DNA of 64,000 nucleotides from an uncultured Flavobacteriaceae bacterium (GTDB lineage Bacteria > Bacteroidota > Bacteroidia > Flavobacteriales > Flavobacteriaceae), in the NCBI GenBank assembly GCA_913045325.1, contig CAJWPZ010000002.1, positions 109,108 to 173,107 of the forward strand, written 5' to 3'. The notes beneath the pieces were generated by a model. It saw only the letters and a list, made by a program, of their open reading frames with translations, had not been told where the DNA came from and ran no database searches. A program made the translations under genes and the position numbers. Below, in pieces: positions 45,895-54,437 of this stretch (its first letter is position 1; each line of letters begins with the position of its first letter).

Positions 45895-47136
45895 TTAATC
45901 TAAATATCTTTTATCAAACCATCTATCGTTGAAGGATAGACTTATAAATGTGTTAAAAAAGTTTTCTTGTATCAAACCAAAGTCTGTAGTCCCTCTTTTT
46001 CCTATCTCAAAACCAACGTTTACATTAGAGAACAATCTTCCAACAGGAATACCAACTCCAAAAGATATGCCAAACTCATTAATGCCTTGACCGTTTAAAT
46101 TTATTCCTGTTTCTTCAAAACGTATTCCAGCTCTGTAAACAATTCGTTTATAGTAACTTGTAAGTGAATTATACTGAGGAATATAAAATCCTCCTATTTT
46201 ATATTTTGTAGCATCTGTGTAGGTAATGTTTTCCAATTCAAAAGTACGATTGGTCAAATTACTAGTTTTTTGATTTACATACTCTAGGCCAACAAACCAT
46301 GTTTTTGGTTTTCCGATTCCTGCTCCTACACTTAGCTGAGAGGGAAATGTAAAATCTGTATCTGTTACAGCAACTTCTATTTCTTCTCGTACTACTTGTA
46401 ATCCAGATGGAAGCACAAAAACAGTAGCTCTCTGACGTGAATTTTCGGCCTTAAAGTTAGTCTCCGGGGTATAACCAACTGCTGTTTGTATTTGCAAATT
46501 TTTAGACACCTTAGCCTTGTAACGGGCTCCAAAATTAAAACTAAATCCTAATAGATCTGATCTGTTTTGTTCTCTAGCACCTAACTCAACATCAACCTGC
46601 TCGCTAAATGCTGTATTTTCGATATTTCCGAAGTTATAATTAGTCTCTACACCAAAACTAAAATTTGGTGAAACTCTATAAGCAAATGTCAAAAAGGCTT
46701 TATTGAGACCTCCTTCTCCAGTATATCTGGTTGTTACATCACCCACAACATTTTGAGTGTCATAGCCAACAGAGGAGTAGGGTAATAATCCAAAACTAGA
46801 AACTAGTTTACCCATGGGGATGGCTACAGCAAAATAATCAAAAGAAGTGGTAGATTGTGATTGGGTTTGTGAAACTGTTTTCTGGGTGGTTTCTTTGTGG
46901 CTTATACCAACTGCGTAATTAATCAAATCAAGATCTGCTATTGAGGCAGGGTTTTGCACACCTAGATGAATACTATCCGAATACACGCTAATACCTCCCA
47001 TTGTTCTGTTCTCAACCGTTCCTTTAAAATTAAGAGAACCGATACCATAAAAAGAATAGGGTGACGAAGTCCCGTTTTGAGCCATCGTAACAGTAGAAAT
47101 GAGTAAGAATACTCCAATAATTATTCGCATCAGCAT
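45895..47136 (-). CDS. Outer-membrane beta-barrel protein
   Basis: 413 aa from ATG 47136, whose first base overlaps the coaX stop in TGATG. A signal peptide (about 20 residues, ending MAQ) is followed by NGTSSPYSFYGIGSL and MGGISVYSDSIHLGVQNPAS, a start seen in Bacteroidota barrel proteins of FadL/PorV-like type. Alternating hydrophobic strands fill the protein. The substrate is unknown. Its place in the coaX-TPR-lptC run points to outer-membrane biogenesis or transport. An internal ATG at 47130 is an alternative start. Confidence 0.8.
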   Translation of the reverse strand: MLMRIIIGVFLLISTVTMAQNGTSSPYSFYGIGSLNFKGTVENRTMGGISVYSDSIHLGVQNPASIADLDLINYAVGISHKETTQKTVSQTQSQSTTSFDYFAVAIPMGKLVSSFGLLPYSSVGYDTQNVVGDVTTRYTGEGGLNKAFLTFAYRVSPNFSFGVETNYNFGNIENTAFSEQVDVELGAREQNRSDLLGFSFNFGARYKAKVSKNLQIQTAVGYTPETNFKAENSRQRATVFVLPSGLQVVREEIEVAVTDTDFTFPSQLSVGAGIGKPKTWFVGLEYVNQKTSNLTNRTFELENITYTDATKYKIGGFYIPQYNSLTSYYKRIVYRAGIRFEETGINLNGQGINEFGISFGVGIPVGRLFSNVNVGFEIGKRGTTDFGLIQENFFNTFISLSFNDRWFDKRYLD

Positions 47137-47864
47137 CAATATTTATTAAGTTCTAAAATATAATTTAAGCCCTCTAACAGAAAATTTGAGTTGGCAAAGA
47201 TGTCATTTTTTAATCTATCTCGCAAAAAATGAGCGTCTCCACCTGTTAAAATAATTGTTAAATCGCTGTATTGGTCTTTATATTGATTAATTACACCATC
47301 AATTTCATGTATAACTCCTTGAAGTACACCACTATGCATAGAATTTTCTGTGCTATTGCCAATCATCGGAATTACCGCTGTTTTTTCCAGAAGTGGCAAC
47401 TTTGCTGTAAAGCTATGTAATGATTTATAACGCATGGCTATTCCGGGGGAAATACTACCTCCTTTGTATTGGTTGTCAATAGATAAGAAATCGTAGGTAA
47501 TGGCGCTACCTCCGTCAATTACTAGTACCTCTTTTTTTGGAAATTGTACAGCTGCCCCTGCAATAAGTGCAATTCTATCTGGACCTAAGGTTTTTGGAGT
47601 TGTGTAGGTATTTGTAAAAGGGATTTTACTGGTGTGAGATAGCACATGGACACTGGCCAACTCTTCAAGAAGTAGTATTGCTTGAGAAGGCAAACTACCC
47701 ACAGAAGATAAAATACAGTGTGTAAGTTTGGGATAGCTTACACTAAGTTGTTTAATGTGGTGTAAAACCTGTTGTTTTTCACACACCTGTGTGTCTACAA
47801 GAGTATTGCCATTAAAAACAGCAAACTTGAATAAGGTGTTACCAACATCTACTGTTAGATTCAT
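47136..47864 (-). CDS. coaX: Type III pantothenate kinase
   Basis: First step of coenzyme A synthesis. 242 aa from ATG 47864, giving MNLTVDVGNTLFKFAVF with the phosphate-binding DVGNT at residues 6-10. TLGPDRIALIAGA near residue 86 is the pantothenate/dimer motif, and VIDGGSAITYDFL near residue 108 is the second ATP motif (Ser where Thr is common). GGSISPGIAMRYKSLH near residue 127 and ILTGGDAHFL near residue 210 complete the ASKHA fold. The frame is open upstream to 47993, but that extension is not family-like. It heads the minus-strand envelope run. Confidence 0.93.
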   Translation of the reverse strand: MNLTVDVGNTLFKFAVFNGNTLVDTQVCEKQQVLHHIKQLSVSYPKLTHCILSSVGSLPSQAILLLEELASVHVLSHTSKIPFTNTYTTPKTLGPDRIALIAGAAVQFPKKEVLVIDGGSAITYDFLSIDNQYKGGSISPGIAMRYKSLHSFTAKLPLLEKTAVIPMIGNSTENSMHSGVLQGVIHEIDGVINQYKDQYSDLTIILTGGDAHFLRDRLKNDIFANSNFLLEGLNYILELNKY

Positions 47865-48041
47865 ATCGTTGCAAAGACGACAAAAATACATAGTTATTTC
47901 AACAGCAAAGAACAAATAGCCCATTGAATTGATTCTTAGCCTAAATAGAGAACTCACAAAACAAAAATGCATGATAGATCTCGTTTTTGTCAAAGAATTT
48001 TATCGAGCAGATTTAAATAAAGATATTTTTCAAAAAATTGT

Positions 48042-48071
48042 TTTGCTGCAATGAAAATACCATTATATTTG
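48042..48071 (+). promoter_or_regulatory. Promoter of tRNA-Phe
   Basis: TTTG at 48042-48045, 18-nt spacer, TATATTTG at 48064-48071: a near-perfect Bacteroidota promoter 33 nt ahead of the tRNA. Confidence 0.75.
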
Positions 48072-48104
48072 CAGCCGCTAAGTTAATTATTTCTCTTAGC
48101 AAAC

Positions 48105-48180
48105 GGTGCCTTAGCTCAGTTGGTAGAGCAATGGACTGAAAATCCATGTGTCCCTGGTTCGATTCCTGGAGGCACCACCA
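48105..48180 (+). tRNA. tRNA-Phe (anticodon GAA)
   Basis: 76 nt including an encoded CCA end. The acceptor stem GGTGCCT pairs with AGGCACC; the D arm is GCTC..GAGC; the anticodon stem ATGGA/TCCAT carries loop CTGAAAA, placing GAA at 48138-48140 (positions 34-36). The T arm has the GGTTCGATTCC loop. A strong promoter precedes it and a terminator follows directly. Confidence 0.97.
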
Positions 48181-48210
48181 AAAACCCACTCAACGAGTGG
48201 GTTTTTTTTT
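48181..48210 (+). terminator. Terminator of tRNA-Phe
   Basis: An 11-bp stem AAAACCCACTC / GAGTGGGTTTT with a 3-nt loop begins immediately after the CCA end and continues into a long T run. Confidence 0.92.
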
Positions 48211-48321
48211 GAATATACTTTTTACTTCCCCATCAATTAATGTAAAAGTGAGTAACAAAAGATTTTTATTGTCTTAAATAATTGCCCTATATTGTGATAC
48301 ATAAATGATACAAACAAAGCA

Positions 48322-49578
48322 GTGGAAGGAATCCTTAAAAATGCAGTTGAGAAGAAGTTTGGCCTAGAAATTTCAAACAGAGGTGATTGTGAAAAACTAT
48401 CTGAAGTTATTCATGAGCATACAAGCAAAAACATAAACTACAATACCTTAAGGCGTATGTACGGCTTTGCAAAGCCTGTAAAAACACGCAAAGACACCCT
48501 AGATATATTAAGCCAATATGTTGGTTATAAATCTTATTACCATTTTGCGAATGCTGCCCCTTTTGAAATAAGCTGGGAAAGCCGCTTGCATTTATACGAA
48601 CTTAAGGACAACAAAGACCCAAAGACCCTTCTTTTATTTTTAGAACAAAAATCACAAAGAGGTGAAGACATCACTCTTCCAATAATTAATCTAATACGAG
48701 AATTTTTATTGGCAAAAAGGATTCGTGAAATAAATATTTTGTTTGACTCAGATGTGCTTAAAAACAATATCATAACCTACAAGCAAAAATTAATTATTGG
48801 AAACGCTGTGGGTATATTATTACGTACTATACAACTCAGTAAAAAAGAAATTAATCTGCTTTGCAAAACATCATTTTTCCGGGCTACTATTTTTGAAATA
48901 TTTGTTGACTACTCCTCTTTAAATGGATTTTACGCGGTGTTCGCAACATATTTCAGTGAAAAGAAAAACTATAAAAACAAACTATTTGTTAGCTGCTTAT
49001 TAAATCTTAGAAGCTTCCTAAACAATCAAAAAATAAAGAACATCCAAATCAGTGACAATAACCTAATGGAACTGCATCCCATTCTTATTGGGAGATACTT
49101 TTCAAATTTCTTACTTACAGAAAAAAATCAAGCGCATTTTTTTAACATCAAAAAAGTAGCAAACTCCACTACTTTTTTATCGCCAGTGCATGAAATATAT
49201 TACGAACCAATGGTAATTGCAATGCTAACTAACAATCTAAAAGCTCAATTGTGGCTTATAGAACAAATAGAAAAACATCTTAGCCAAAAAGCCTATCCAG
49301 AACCTCATTATTTAGAAATCTATCATTTAATGAAAAGCTTTTATTTTATGCAAACAGGCGCTATAGAGGAGTCTAAAAATATGTTTGAAAAAATTAACCT
49401 CGATAATTTTATTTTAAGCTATAAAACATTTCTTCTTTTTTTCTACTATGCTACAGGGTATAAATTATTCCAAAACCAAGAATTACAGAAGCTTATGAAA
49501 AATTATCTTACAAAGAATCCATACAAGTATTTAAGCCAATTTTATACTAAGCACATCAAATTACCAAGCAAAACCTAA
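48322..49578 (+). CDS. Unrecognised protein with HTH-like N-terminus and helical repeats
   Basis: 418 aa from a GTG start; I do not recognise a named family. The N-terminal ~75 residues (KFGLEISNRGDCEKLS, INYNTLRRMYGF, TRKDTLDILSQYVGYKSYYHF) look like a helix-turn-helix-like module seen in Bacteroidota proteins. The remaining ~340 residues are predicted all-helical, Leu/Lys/Asn rich, and may form TPR-like repeats. No signal peptide or TM helix is evident, so it is probably cytoplasmic. It stands alone between tRNA-Phe and the arsenosugar locus on the same strand. It could be a regulator, but nothing shows what it controls. Confidence 0.7.
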   Translation: MEGILKNAVEKKFGLEISNRGDCEKLSEVIHEHTSKNINYNTLRRMYGFAKPVKTRKDTLDILSQYVGYKSYYHFANAAPFEISWESRLHLYELKDNKDPKTLLLFLEQKSQRGEDITLPIINLIREFLLAKRIREINILFDSDVLKNNIITYKQKLIIGNAVGILLRTIQLSKKEINLLCKTSFFRATIFEIFVDYSSLNGFYAVFATYFSEKKNYKNKLFVSCLLNLRSFLNNQKIKNIQISDNNLMELHPILIGRYFSNFLLTEKNQAHFFNIKKVANSTTFLSPVHEIYYEPMVIAMLTNNLKAQLWLIEQIEKHLSQKAYPEPHYLEIYHLMKSFYFMQTGAIEESKNMFEKINLDNFILSYKTFLLFFYYATGYKLFQNQELQKLMKNYLTKNPYKYLSQFYTKHIKLPSKT

Positions 49579-49675
49579 GCTTGTATAACTTAACAAAAAT
49601 GAGACCCTACCCAATATTGATGTTAAATTATATGTGAAAGCGTTTCAAAAAATGACAATACAAAGTAGGGCTTCC

Positions 49676-49683
49676 TACTTTTG
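49676..49683 (+). promoter_or_regulatory. -7 box upstream of the arsenosugar locus (TACTTTTG)
   Basis: Perfect TAnnTTTG element in the 184-nt gap before the AhpD-like gene, leaving a leader of about 75 nt. No clear TTG partner; no obvious ArsR-type palindrome was seen nearby. Confidence 0.45.
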
Positions 49684-49762
49684 CCTTTATACTATTGCTT
49701 ATATTTACTTTTTAAAATCAAACAAGTGTGGCTGCTTTTCTGTCACCAATATAAAACCAATT

Positions 49763-50098
49763 ATGGCAAATAATTATTACGATCCTAAAGACCTAAGAAA
49801 ATTTGGAGAAATAACACAATGGAGCGAAGAACTAGGCAACAAATTCTTTGACTACTATGGCAAAGTATTTGAAGAAGGAGCTCTTACCGCCCGTGAAAAA
49901 TCATTAATTGCCCTAGCGGTATCACACACAGAACAATGCCCCTATTGTATAGACGCCTACACCAAAGACTCTCTAGAGCGTGGGGTAACCAAAGAACAAA
50001 TGATGGAGGCCATCCATGTAGGAGCCGCAATTAAAAGCGGTGCCACCCTAGTGCACGCCACCATGATGATGAATAAAGTGAATAAGCTAGAAATGTAG
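49763..50098 (+). CDS. Arsenosugar-associated AhpD/CMD peroxidase-like protein
   Basis: 111 aa carboxymuconolactone-decarboxylase-fold protein from ATG 49763 (MANNYYDPKDLRKFGE). The AhpD-type redox motif is EQCPYCIDAYTKD near residue 56, with the CxxC, followed by the conserved helix AIHVGAAIKSGATLVHA near residue 82. Members of this subgroup are named for co-occurrence with ArsS. A likely role is thiol-disulfide or peroxide chemistry supporting arsenic methylation. The frame is open upstream to 49634, but that stretch contains the promoter and is not family-like. A 110-nt gap precedes arsS. Confidence 0.87.
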   Translation: MANNYYDPKDLRKFGEITQWSEELGNKFFDYYGKVFEEGALTAREKSLIALAVSHTEQCPYCIDAYTKDSLERGVTKEQMMEAIHVGAAIKSGATLVHATMMMNKVNKLEM

Positions 50099-50208
50099 CC
50101 CTATAAATAGGTAAGAAGTACTTACAAGGATTATTTAAAACATCGTTTAAAAAATACTGCGATGTAAATTGCAATAAAAAACAATGGCTTTTAAAAAGAG
50201 CCGCTACC

Positions 50209-51276
50209 ATGGCAAAACTAAAACAACAATCACTCCGTAAAAGAGATAACGAATTGGCTAGTGCAAACCGCCAATTAGAAATTTTAAACGGCGGTATTTT
50301 CGAAAATGGAGAACTCCCCACTTTTGCAAAAAAAATAATGCAAACCAACCAATTTCCTCTACGTCCAAAAAAGCTGGAAATACTTCAAATAAACCTGGGA
50401 TATATGTGCAACCAAGTGTGCGAGCACTGTCATGTAGATGCAGGACCAGACAGAAAAGAAATCATGACCTGGGAAACTATGCAGATGTGTCTTGAGGTCA
50501 TAAAAAATACAGGAGCTCACACCCTAGATCTAACGGGAGGTGCCCCAGAGATGAACCCTAACTTTAGACGTTTTGTAGACAAAGCGAGCCAGGCCGGTAT
50601 TAAAGATTTTATTGTAAGAAGTAATCTTACCATTATAAGGGCAAATAAAAAATACCATGATTTACCACAATTCTTTAAAAAACACAATGTTCATGTGGTA
50701 AGCTCAATGCCCCACTGGACAAGAGGCAAGACAGATAAACAACGCGGAGAGGGTGTTTTTGACATGTCTATCACAGCTCTTAAACAATTAAATGCAGTTG
50801 GGTATGGTATGCCTGGTAGTAATTTAAAACTAGACCTGGTTTACAATCCAAACGGGGCCTACCTGCCAGGTGATCAAACAAGCATGGAAAAGGAGTTTAA
50901 AAGCGCACTACTGGCAGATTTTAATATTCAGTTTCATAGTCTTTTTGCCATTACCAATCTTCCTATTTCTAGATTTCTAGACTATCTCATTGCCAGCGAA
51001 AATTATGAAGAGTATATGTACCAACTTGTAGAGGCTTACAATCCTGGAGCAGTTAAAAACGTTATGTGCACCAACACCATTTCTATTTCCTGGGACGGAT
51101 GGCTGTATGACTGTGATTTCAACCAAATGCTTGGCCTGAAAGTTGCTAGTAAAGTCACCCATATAAACCAGTATAATGAATCTATTTTAAGCGATAGAGA
51201 TATTGTTATTTCTCAGCACTGTTATGGCTGTACCGCAGGAGCGGGAAGCAGCTGCCAGGGAGTAGTTACAACATAA
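50209..51276 (+). CDS. arsS: Arsenosugar biosynthesis radical SAM protein ArsS
   Basis: Radical SAM enzyme that joins a methylated arsenic species to the 5'-deoxyadenosyl group of SAM, giving the arsenic-carbon bond to ribose. 355 aa. The [4Fe-4S] motif CNQVCEHC places Cys67, Cys71 and Cys74. DLTGGAPEMNP near residue 104 is the SAM-contacting GGE-like block (GGA here). The C-terminal Cys-rich domain (DUF3641) has Cys287, Cys302, Cys338, Cys341 and Cys349 (QHCYGCTAGAGSSCQG), expected to bind further clusters or arsenic. The start is ATG 50209. A rhodanese gene follows 7 nt later. Confidence 0.94.
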   Translation: MAKLKQQSLRKRDNELASANRQLEILNGGIFENGELPTFAKKIMQTNQFPLRPKKLEILQINLGYMCNQVCEHCHVDAGPDRKEIMTWETMQMCLEVIKNTGAHTLDLTGGAPEMNPNFRRFVDKASQAGIKDFIVRSNLTIIRANKKYHDLPQFFKKHNVHVVSSMPHWTRGKTDKQRGEGVFDMSITALKQLNAVGYGMPGSNLKLDLVYNPNGAYLPGDQTSMEKEFKSALLADFNIQFHSLFAITNLPISRFLDYLIASENYEEYMYQLVEAYNPGAVKNVMCTNTISISWDGWLYDCDFNQMLGLKVASKVTHINQYNESILSDRDIVISQHCYGCTAGAGSSCQGVVTT

Positions 51277-51283
51277 AAAAACC

Positions 51284-51787
51284 ATGAAGATACTTTGTTA
51301 CATAGTACTTTTTTTTGGAGCAACAACCAGTGTTGCCCAGCAAACAATAGAGGAGGTTTTATTAAAATACAACAAACAAAGCATCCCTTATATTTACTCA
51401 GAAATGCTTGTAGAAATTCAAAACGACCCCACTTTAGTACTACTAGACACTAGAGAAAAAAAGGAGTACCAGGTAAGCCATATCAAAGGTGCATTACATG
51501 CAGGTTATAAAAATTTTAATCTGCAAAAAGTTTCAAAAACCATTAAAAATAAAGATGCCCAAATTATAGTGTACTGCTCTTTAGGGGTTAGAAGTGAAGA
51601 TATAGCAGAGATTCTCCAAAGAGCAGGATACACAAATATTCAAAACCTATACGGAGGTATCTTTAATTGGAAAAACAACAATCTACCCCTTGTAAATACA
51701 CAGCAAAAACAGACAGATAGCATTCATGTGTACTCAAAGCAATGGGGAAAATGGCTTACCAAAGGCATTAAAGTAACTAACAAATAA
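51284..51787 (+). CDS. Secreted rhodanese-like protein
   Basis: 167 aa with a signal peptide (MKILCYIVLFFGATTSVAQQ) and one rhodanese domain (about 45-145). LLDTREKKEYQVSHIKGALHAG (in parts) is the N-terminal block, and VYCSLGVRSEDIA near residue 103 is the active loop with the catalytic Cys. YTNIQNLYGGIFNWKNN closes the domain. It could provide sulfane sulfur or bind arsenic thiols in the periplasm. It sits between arsS and a glycosyltransferase gene in the same tight run. Confidence 0.88.
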   Translation: MKILCYIVLFFGATTSVAQQTIEEVLLKYNKQSIPYIYSEMLVEIQNDPTLVLLDTREKKEYQVSHIKGALHAGYKNFNLQKVSKTIKNKDAQIIVYCSLGVRSEDIAEILQRAGYTNIQNLYGGIFNWKNNNLPLVNTQQKQTDSIHVYSKQWGKWLTKGIKVTNK

Positions 51788-51806
51788 CACGATATCCAAA
51801 AATACT

Positions 51807-52487
51807 ATGGCAATTTTAGGAGTGAAAAATAATCCTGTAAATCTGGGATCAAAACAGGTATTTCACCTTCCAGGTTCAAAAAAGGCGCTTATTGTTTTTA
51901 TAAGAAATCCAGAACTTGGCAAATGTAAAACACGTCTTGCAGCTACAATTGGAGATCAAAGCGCACTTGATGTGTATCGGTTTTTATTAGACCACACAGT
52001 AAAAATAACAAGCTCCCTTAAAGCAGATGTGTATGTGTACTATTCAGAAAAAATTAAAGAAATTGATATTTGGGATACTTCTATTTTCAGAAAAAAACAA
52101 CAACAGGGTCATGATTTAGGCGCAAAAATGCAAGACGCATTTACAGAGGTCTTTAAAATGGGATATCAAAAGGCAATAATTATTGGTAGTGACATGTATG
52201 ACATCACTACCCAAGATTTAGAAGATGCTTTTTTAACACTAGAAGACAACAACTTTGTGATAGGCCCTGCGCAAGACGGAGGCTATTACTTACTTGGTAT
52301 GAAACACCTAAAACCCCAACTTTTTAAAAATAAAAAATGGGGAACAAACACCGTTTTGAGTGACACATTACAAGATTTAGAATTAGAAAATCTGGCAATC
52401 TTGGCAGAGAAAAATGATGTAGATTACTACGAGGACATTAAAGACATTGCAGTGTTTAAAAAATTCTTCCCTCACTTGAAAGACTAA
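51807..52487 (+). CDS. TIGR04282-type arsenosugar glycosyltransferase (CofC-like)
   Basis: 226 aa GT-A-fold protein of the DUF2064 group. LIVFIRNPELGKCKTRLAATIG near residue 29 (in parts) is the nucleotide-binding start and AIIIGSDMYDITTQDLEDAF near residue 126 carries the acidic metal site. GPAQDGGYYLLGMK near residue 152 and FKNKKWGTNTVLSDT near 172 are also family-typical. Members co-occur with ArsS and the TIGR04283 glycosyltransferase. It probably makes or transfers a sugar or aglycone onto the arsenoribose. A 143-nt gap with a possible internal promoter separates it from the phosphorylase gene. Confidence 0.9.
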   Translation: MAILGVKNNPVNLGSKQVFHLPGSKKALIVFIRNPELGKCKTRLAATIGDQSALDVYRFLLDHTVKITSSLKADVYVYYSEKIKEIDIWDTSIFRKKQQQGHDLGAKMQDAFTEVFKMGYQKAIIIGSDMYDITTQDLEDAFLTLEDNNFVIGPAQDGGYYLLGMKHLKPQLFKNKKWGTNTVLSDTLQDLELENLAILAEKNDVDYYEDIKDIAVFKKFFPHLKD

Positions 52488-52502
52488 GCTTTTATAAATC
52501 CG

Positions 52503-52510
52503 TATTTTTG
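52503..52510 (+). promoter_or_regulatory. Possible internal promoter before the phosphorylase gene
   Basis: TATTTTTG at 52503-52510, preceded by TTG at 52476-52478 (24-nt spacer), in the only long gap inside the arsenosugar run. Confidence 0.4.
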
Positions 52511-52630
52511 AGGTAGCTGTTTAGTAAATAGTTTTAAAGTTCCCATCTCTATACCCAAGACAATAATACAACAACAAATATTGTTCTATTAAGTGGTGTA
52601 GAAACCTCAAAACAAAAAATAGGTATATAT

Positions 52631-53443
52631 ATGATAAAGTACATCGAAGAGGCTGTAGAATTTTTGCAAAACAGAGGGTTTGGCACTCCAGAGATAGGCG
52701 TTATCCTAGGCACTGGTTTAGGAAAAATAATTGACCATGTAACCATTGAGGCAGAGATGAGTTATAACCATATTCCTAATTTTCCTACTGCAACTGTCGA
52801 GTTTCATAAAGGAAAATTAATCTATGGTGAATTAGCAGGAAAAAAAGTAGTGATAATGCAGGGTCGTTTTCATCTCTATGAAGGCTACTCTCTTTTTGAT
52901 GTTACCTTTCCTGTTCGGGTCATGAAAGGCCTAGGAATTTCAAGATTATTTGTAAGTAATGCCTCTGGCGCCATAAATTTAAACTTTAAAAAGGGAGAGA
53001 TTATGCTTATTGATGATCATATCAATTTGCAAGGCGGATCCCCTTTAGCCTTTAAAGGTGTAGAAAAACTTGGAGAGCGTTTTGTAGACTTGAACCAACC
53101 CTATGACCCAATAATGAATGCCAAGTTAGAAGAAATTGCAGCTGCACACGCCATACACCTGCACAAGGGTGTATACGCAAGTGTTGTAGGGCCTCAGCTA
53201 GAAACAAGAGCAGAGTATAGATACCTTAAAATCATTGGCGCAGATGCAGTAGGAATGAGTACCGTGCCAGAAATTATTGTTGCCAATCATTTGCAAATAC
53301 CTGTTGTAGCGCTCTCTGTGCTAACAGATGAGTGTGATCCAGACAATTTAAAACCTGTGGATATTACAGATATTATTGCGCAGGCCCAGAAAGCAGAACC
53401 AGCTATGATCACCCTATTCACAGAACTTATACAATCGCTTTAG
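52631..53443 (+). CDS. punA: Trimeric purine-nucleoside phosphorylase
   Basis: Phosphorolysis of purine nucleosides to base and ribose-1-phosphate. 270 aa. VILGTGLGKIID at residue 24, MQGRFHLYEGYS near 76, VSNASGAINLNF near 108, VGPQLETRAEYR near 186, GMSTVPEIIVANH near 208 and VLTDECDPDNL near 230 are trimeric PNP blocks. The base-recognising Asn243 of human PNP aligns by eye to Asp233 here, the residue type found in the adenine-specific MTAP branch. Its location, 10 nt before arsM in the arsenosugar run, suggests that it may cleave adenine from the ArsS product. A general purine salvage role is the alternative. Confidence 0.92.
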   Translation: MIKYIEEAVEFLQNRGFGTPEIGVILGTGLGKIIDHVTIEAEMSYNHIPNFPTATVEFHKGKLIYGELAGKKVVIMQGRFHLYEGYSLFDVTFPVRVMKGLGISRLFVSNASGAINLNFKKGEIMLIDDHINLQGGSPLAFKGVEKLGERFVDLNQPYDPIMNAKLEEIAAAHAIHLHKGVYASVVGPQLETRAEYRYLKIIGADAVGMSTVPEIIVANHLQIPVVALSVLTDECDPDNLKPVDITDIIAQAQKAEPAMITLFTELIQSL

Positions 53444-53453
53444 AAAACATAAA

Positions 53454-54422
53454 ATGAGCTATCTAGATACCACACATGATGTGTATAAACAAGCAGCACT
53501 TACCCCAGATATTGGGCTTTGCTGTACTACCAATCCTATATGGGAACTCCCGGGGTTGAAAATTCCTAAAATAATGCAAGAGATGAATTACGGCTGTGGA
53601 AGCACCGTACATGCTAGAGATTTATCAAATAATCCTAAAATGCTCTATGTGGGAGTTGGAGGCGGCATGGAATTATTGCAATTTTCTTATTTTAATCGTC
53701 AAAAAGGCGGTGTTGTTGGCATTGATGTTGTAGACGAAATGTTAGAGGCTTCTGCTGCAAATTTTAAAATTGCTGAAGCGCAAAATCCTTGGTTTAAATC
53801 TGAGTTTATTGATCTTAAAAAGGGAGATGCGCTTCATCTTCCCGTTGATGACAATAGCATTGATGTAGCTGCACAAAACTGTTTGTTTAACATCTTTAAA
53901 GCTGAAGATTTAAAACGCGCCATACAGGAAATGTACCGCGTATTAACCCCTCACGGGAAACTAGTAATGAGTGACCCAACCTGTGAGCAGCAAATGAATG
54001 ACACCCTTAGAAATGACGCGCGGCTGCGTGCCCTTTGTTTGAGTGGCAGCCTACCAATAAAAGACTACGTAAAGGCCCTCACAGATGTTGGATTTGGAAC
54101 CATAGAAATTAGAGCTAGAAAACCCTACAGGATTCTAGACCCAAAAAATTATCCAACCAAAGAACTAATCTATATAGAATCTATTGAGGTTGCAGCCATT
54201 AAAGACCCTATGCCAGAGGATGGCCCTTGTATTTTTACTGGTAAAGCGGCTATTTATTATGGATCAGAGGATTTCTTTGACGATAACAAAGGACATATTT
54301 TACTTAAAAATCAACCCTTAGCCATTTGTGATAAAACTGCAAAAGCTTTAAAAGCTTTAGATAGAGATGATATCTATTTTAGCGAATCTACCTACCATTA
54401 TGATGGGGGCGGTTGCTGTTAA
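53454..54422 (+). CDS. arsM: Arsenosugar-type arsenite methyltransferase ArsM
   Basis: SAM-dependent enzyme that methylates arsenite to supply di-methylated arsenic for ArsS. 322 aa. N-terminal Cys23-Cys24 (GLCCTTNP) and Cys48 (NYGCGST) precede the SAM motif I VGVGGGMELLQF near residue 66. GIDVVDEMLEAS is near 89 and QNCLFNIF with Cys143 near 141. Further cysteines at 177 and 195 (ALCLSGSLP) match the arsenic-binding cysteines of ArsM. The C-terminus ends GGGCC, another vicinal pair. The start is ATG 53454, 10 nt after the phosphorylase gene. Confidence 0.93.
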   Translation: MSYLDTTHDVYKQAALTPDIGLCCTTNPIWELPGLKIPKIMQEMNYGCGSTVHARDLSNNPKMLYVGVGGGMELLQFSYFNRQKGGVVGIDVVDEMLEASAANFKIAEAQNPWFKSEFIDLKKGDALHLPVDDNSIDVAAQNCLFNIFKAEDLKRAIQEMYRVLTPHGKLVMSDPTCEQQMNDTLRNDARLRALCLSGSLPIKDYVKALTDVGFGTIEIRARKPYRILDPKNYPTKELIYIESIEVAAIKDPMPEDGPCIFTGKAAIYYGSEDFFDDNKGHILLKNQPLAICDKTAKALKALDRDDIYFSESTYHYDGGGCC

Positions 54423-54437
54423 TACAACTCAGAAAAG

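Noticed and set aside
47865..47993. N-terminal extension of coaX
   Set aside because: Type III pantothenate kinases begin with the DVGNT strand, which the ATG at 47864 provides.
49634..49762. N-terminal extension of the AhpD-like protein
   Set aside because: The stretch is not family-like and contains a TACTTTTG promoter box; ATG 49763 gives the normal N-terminus.
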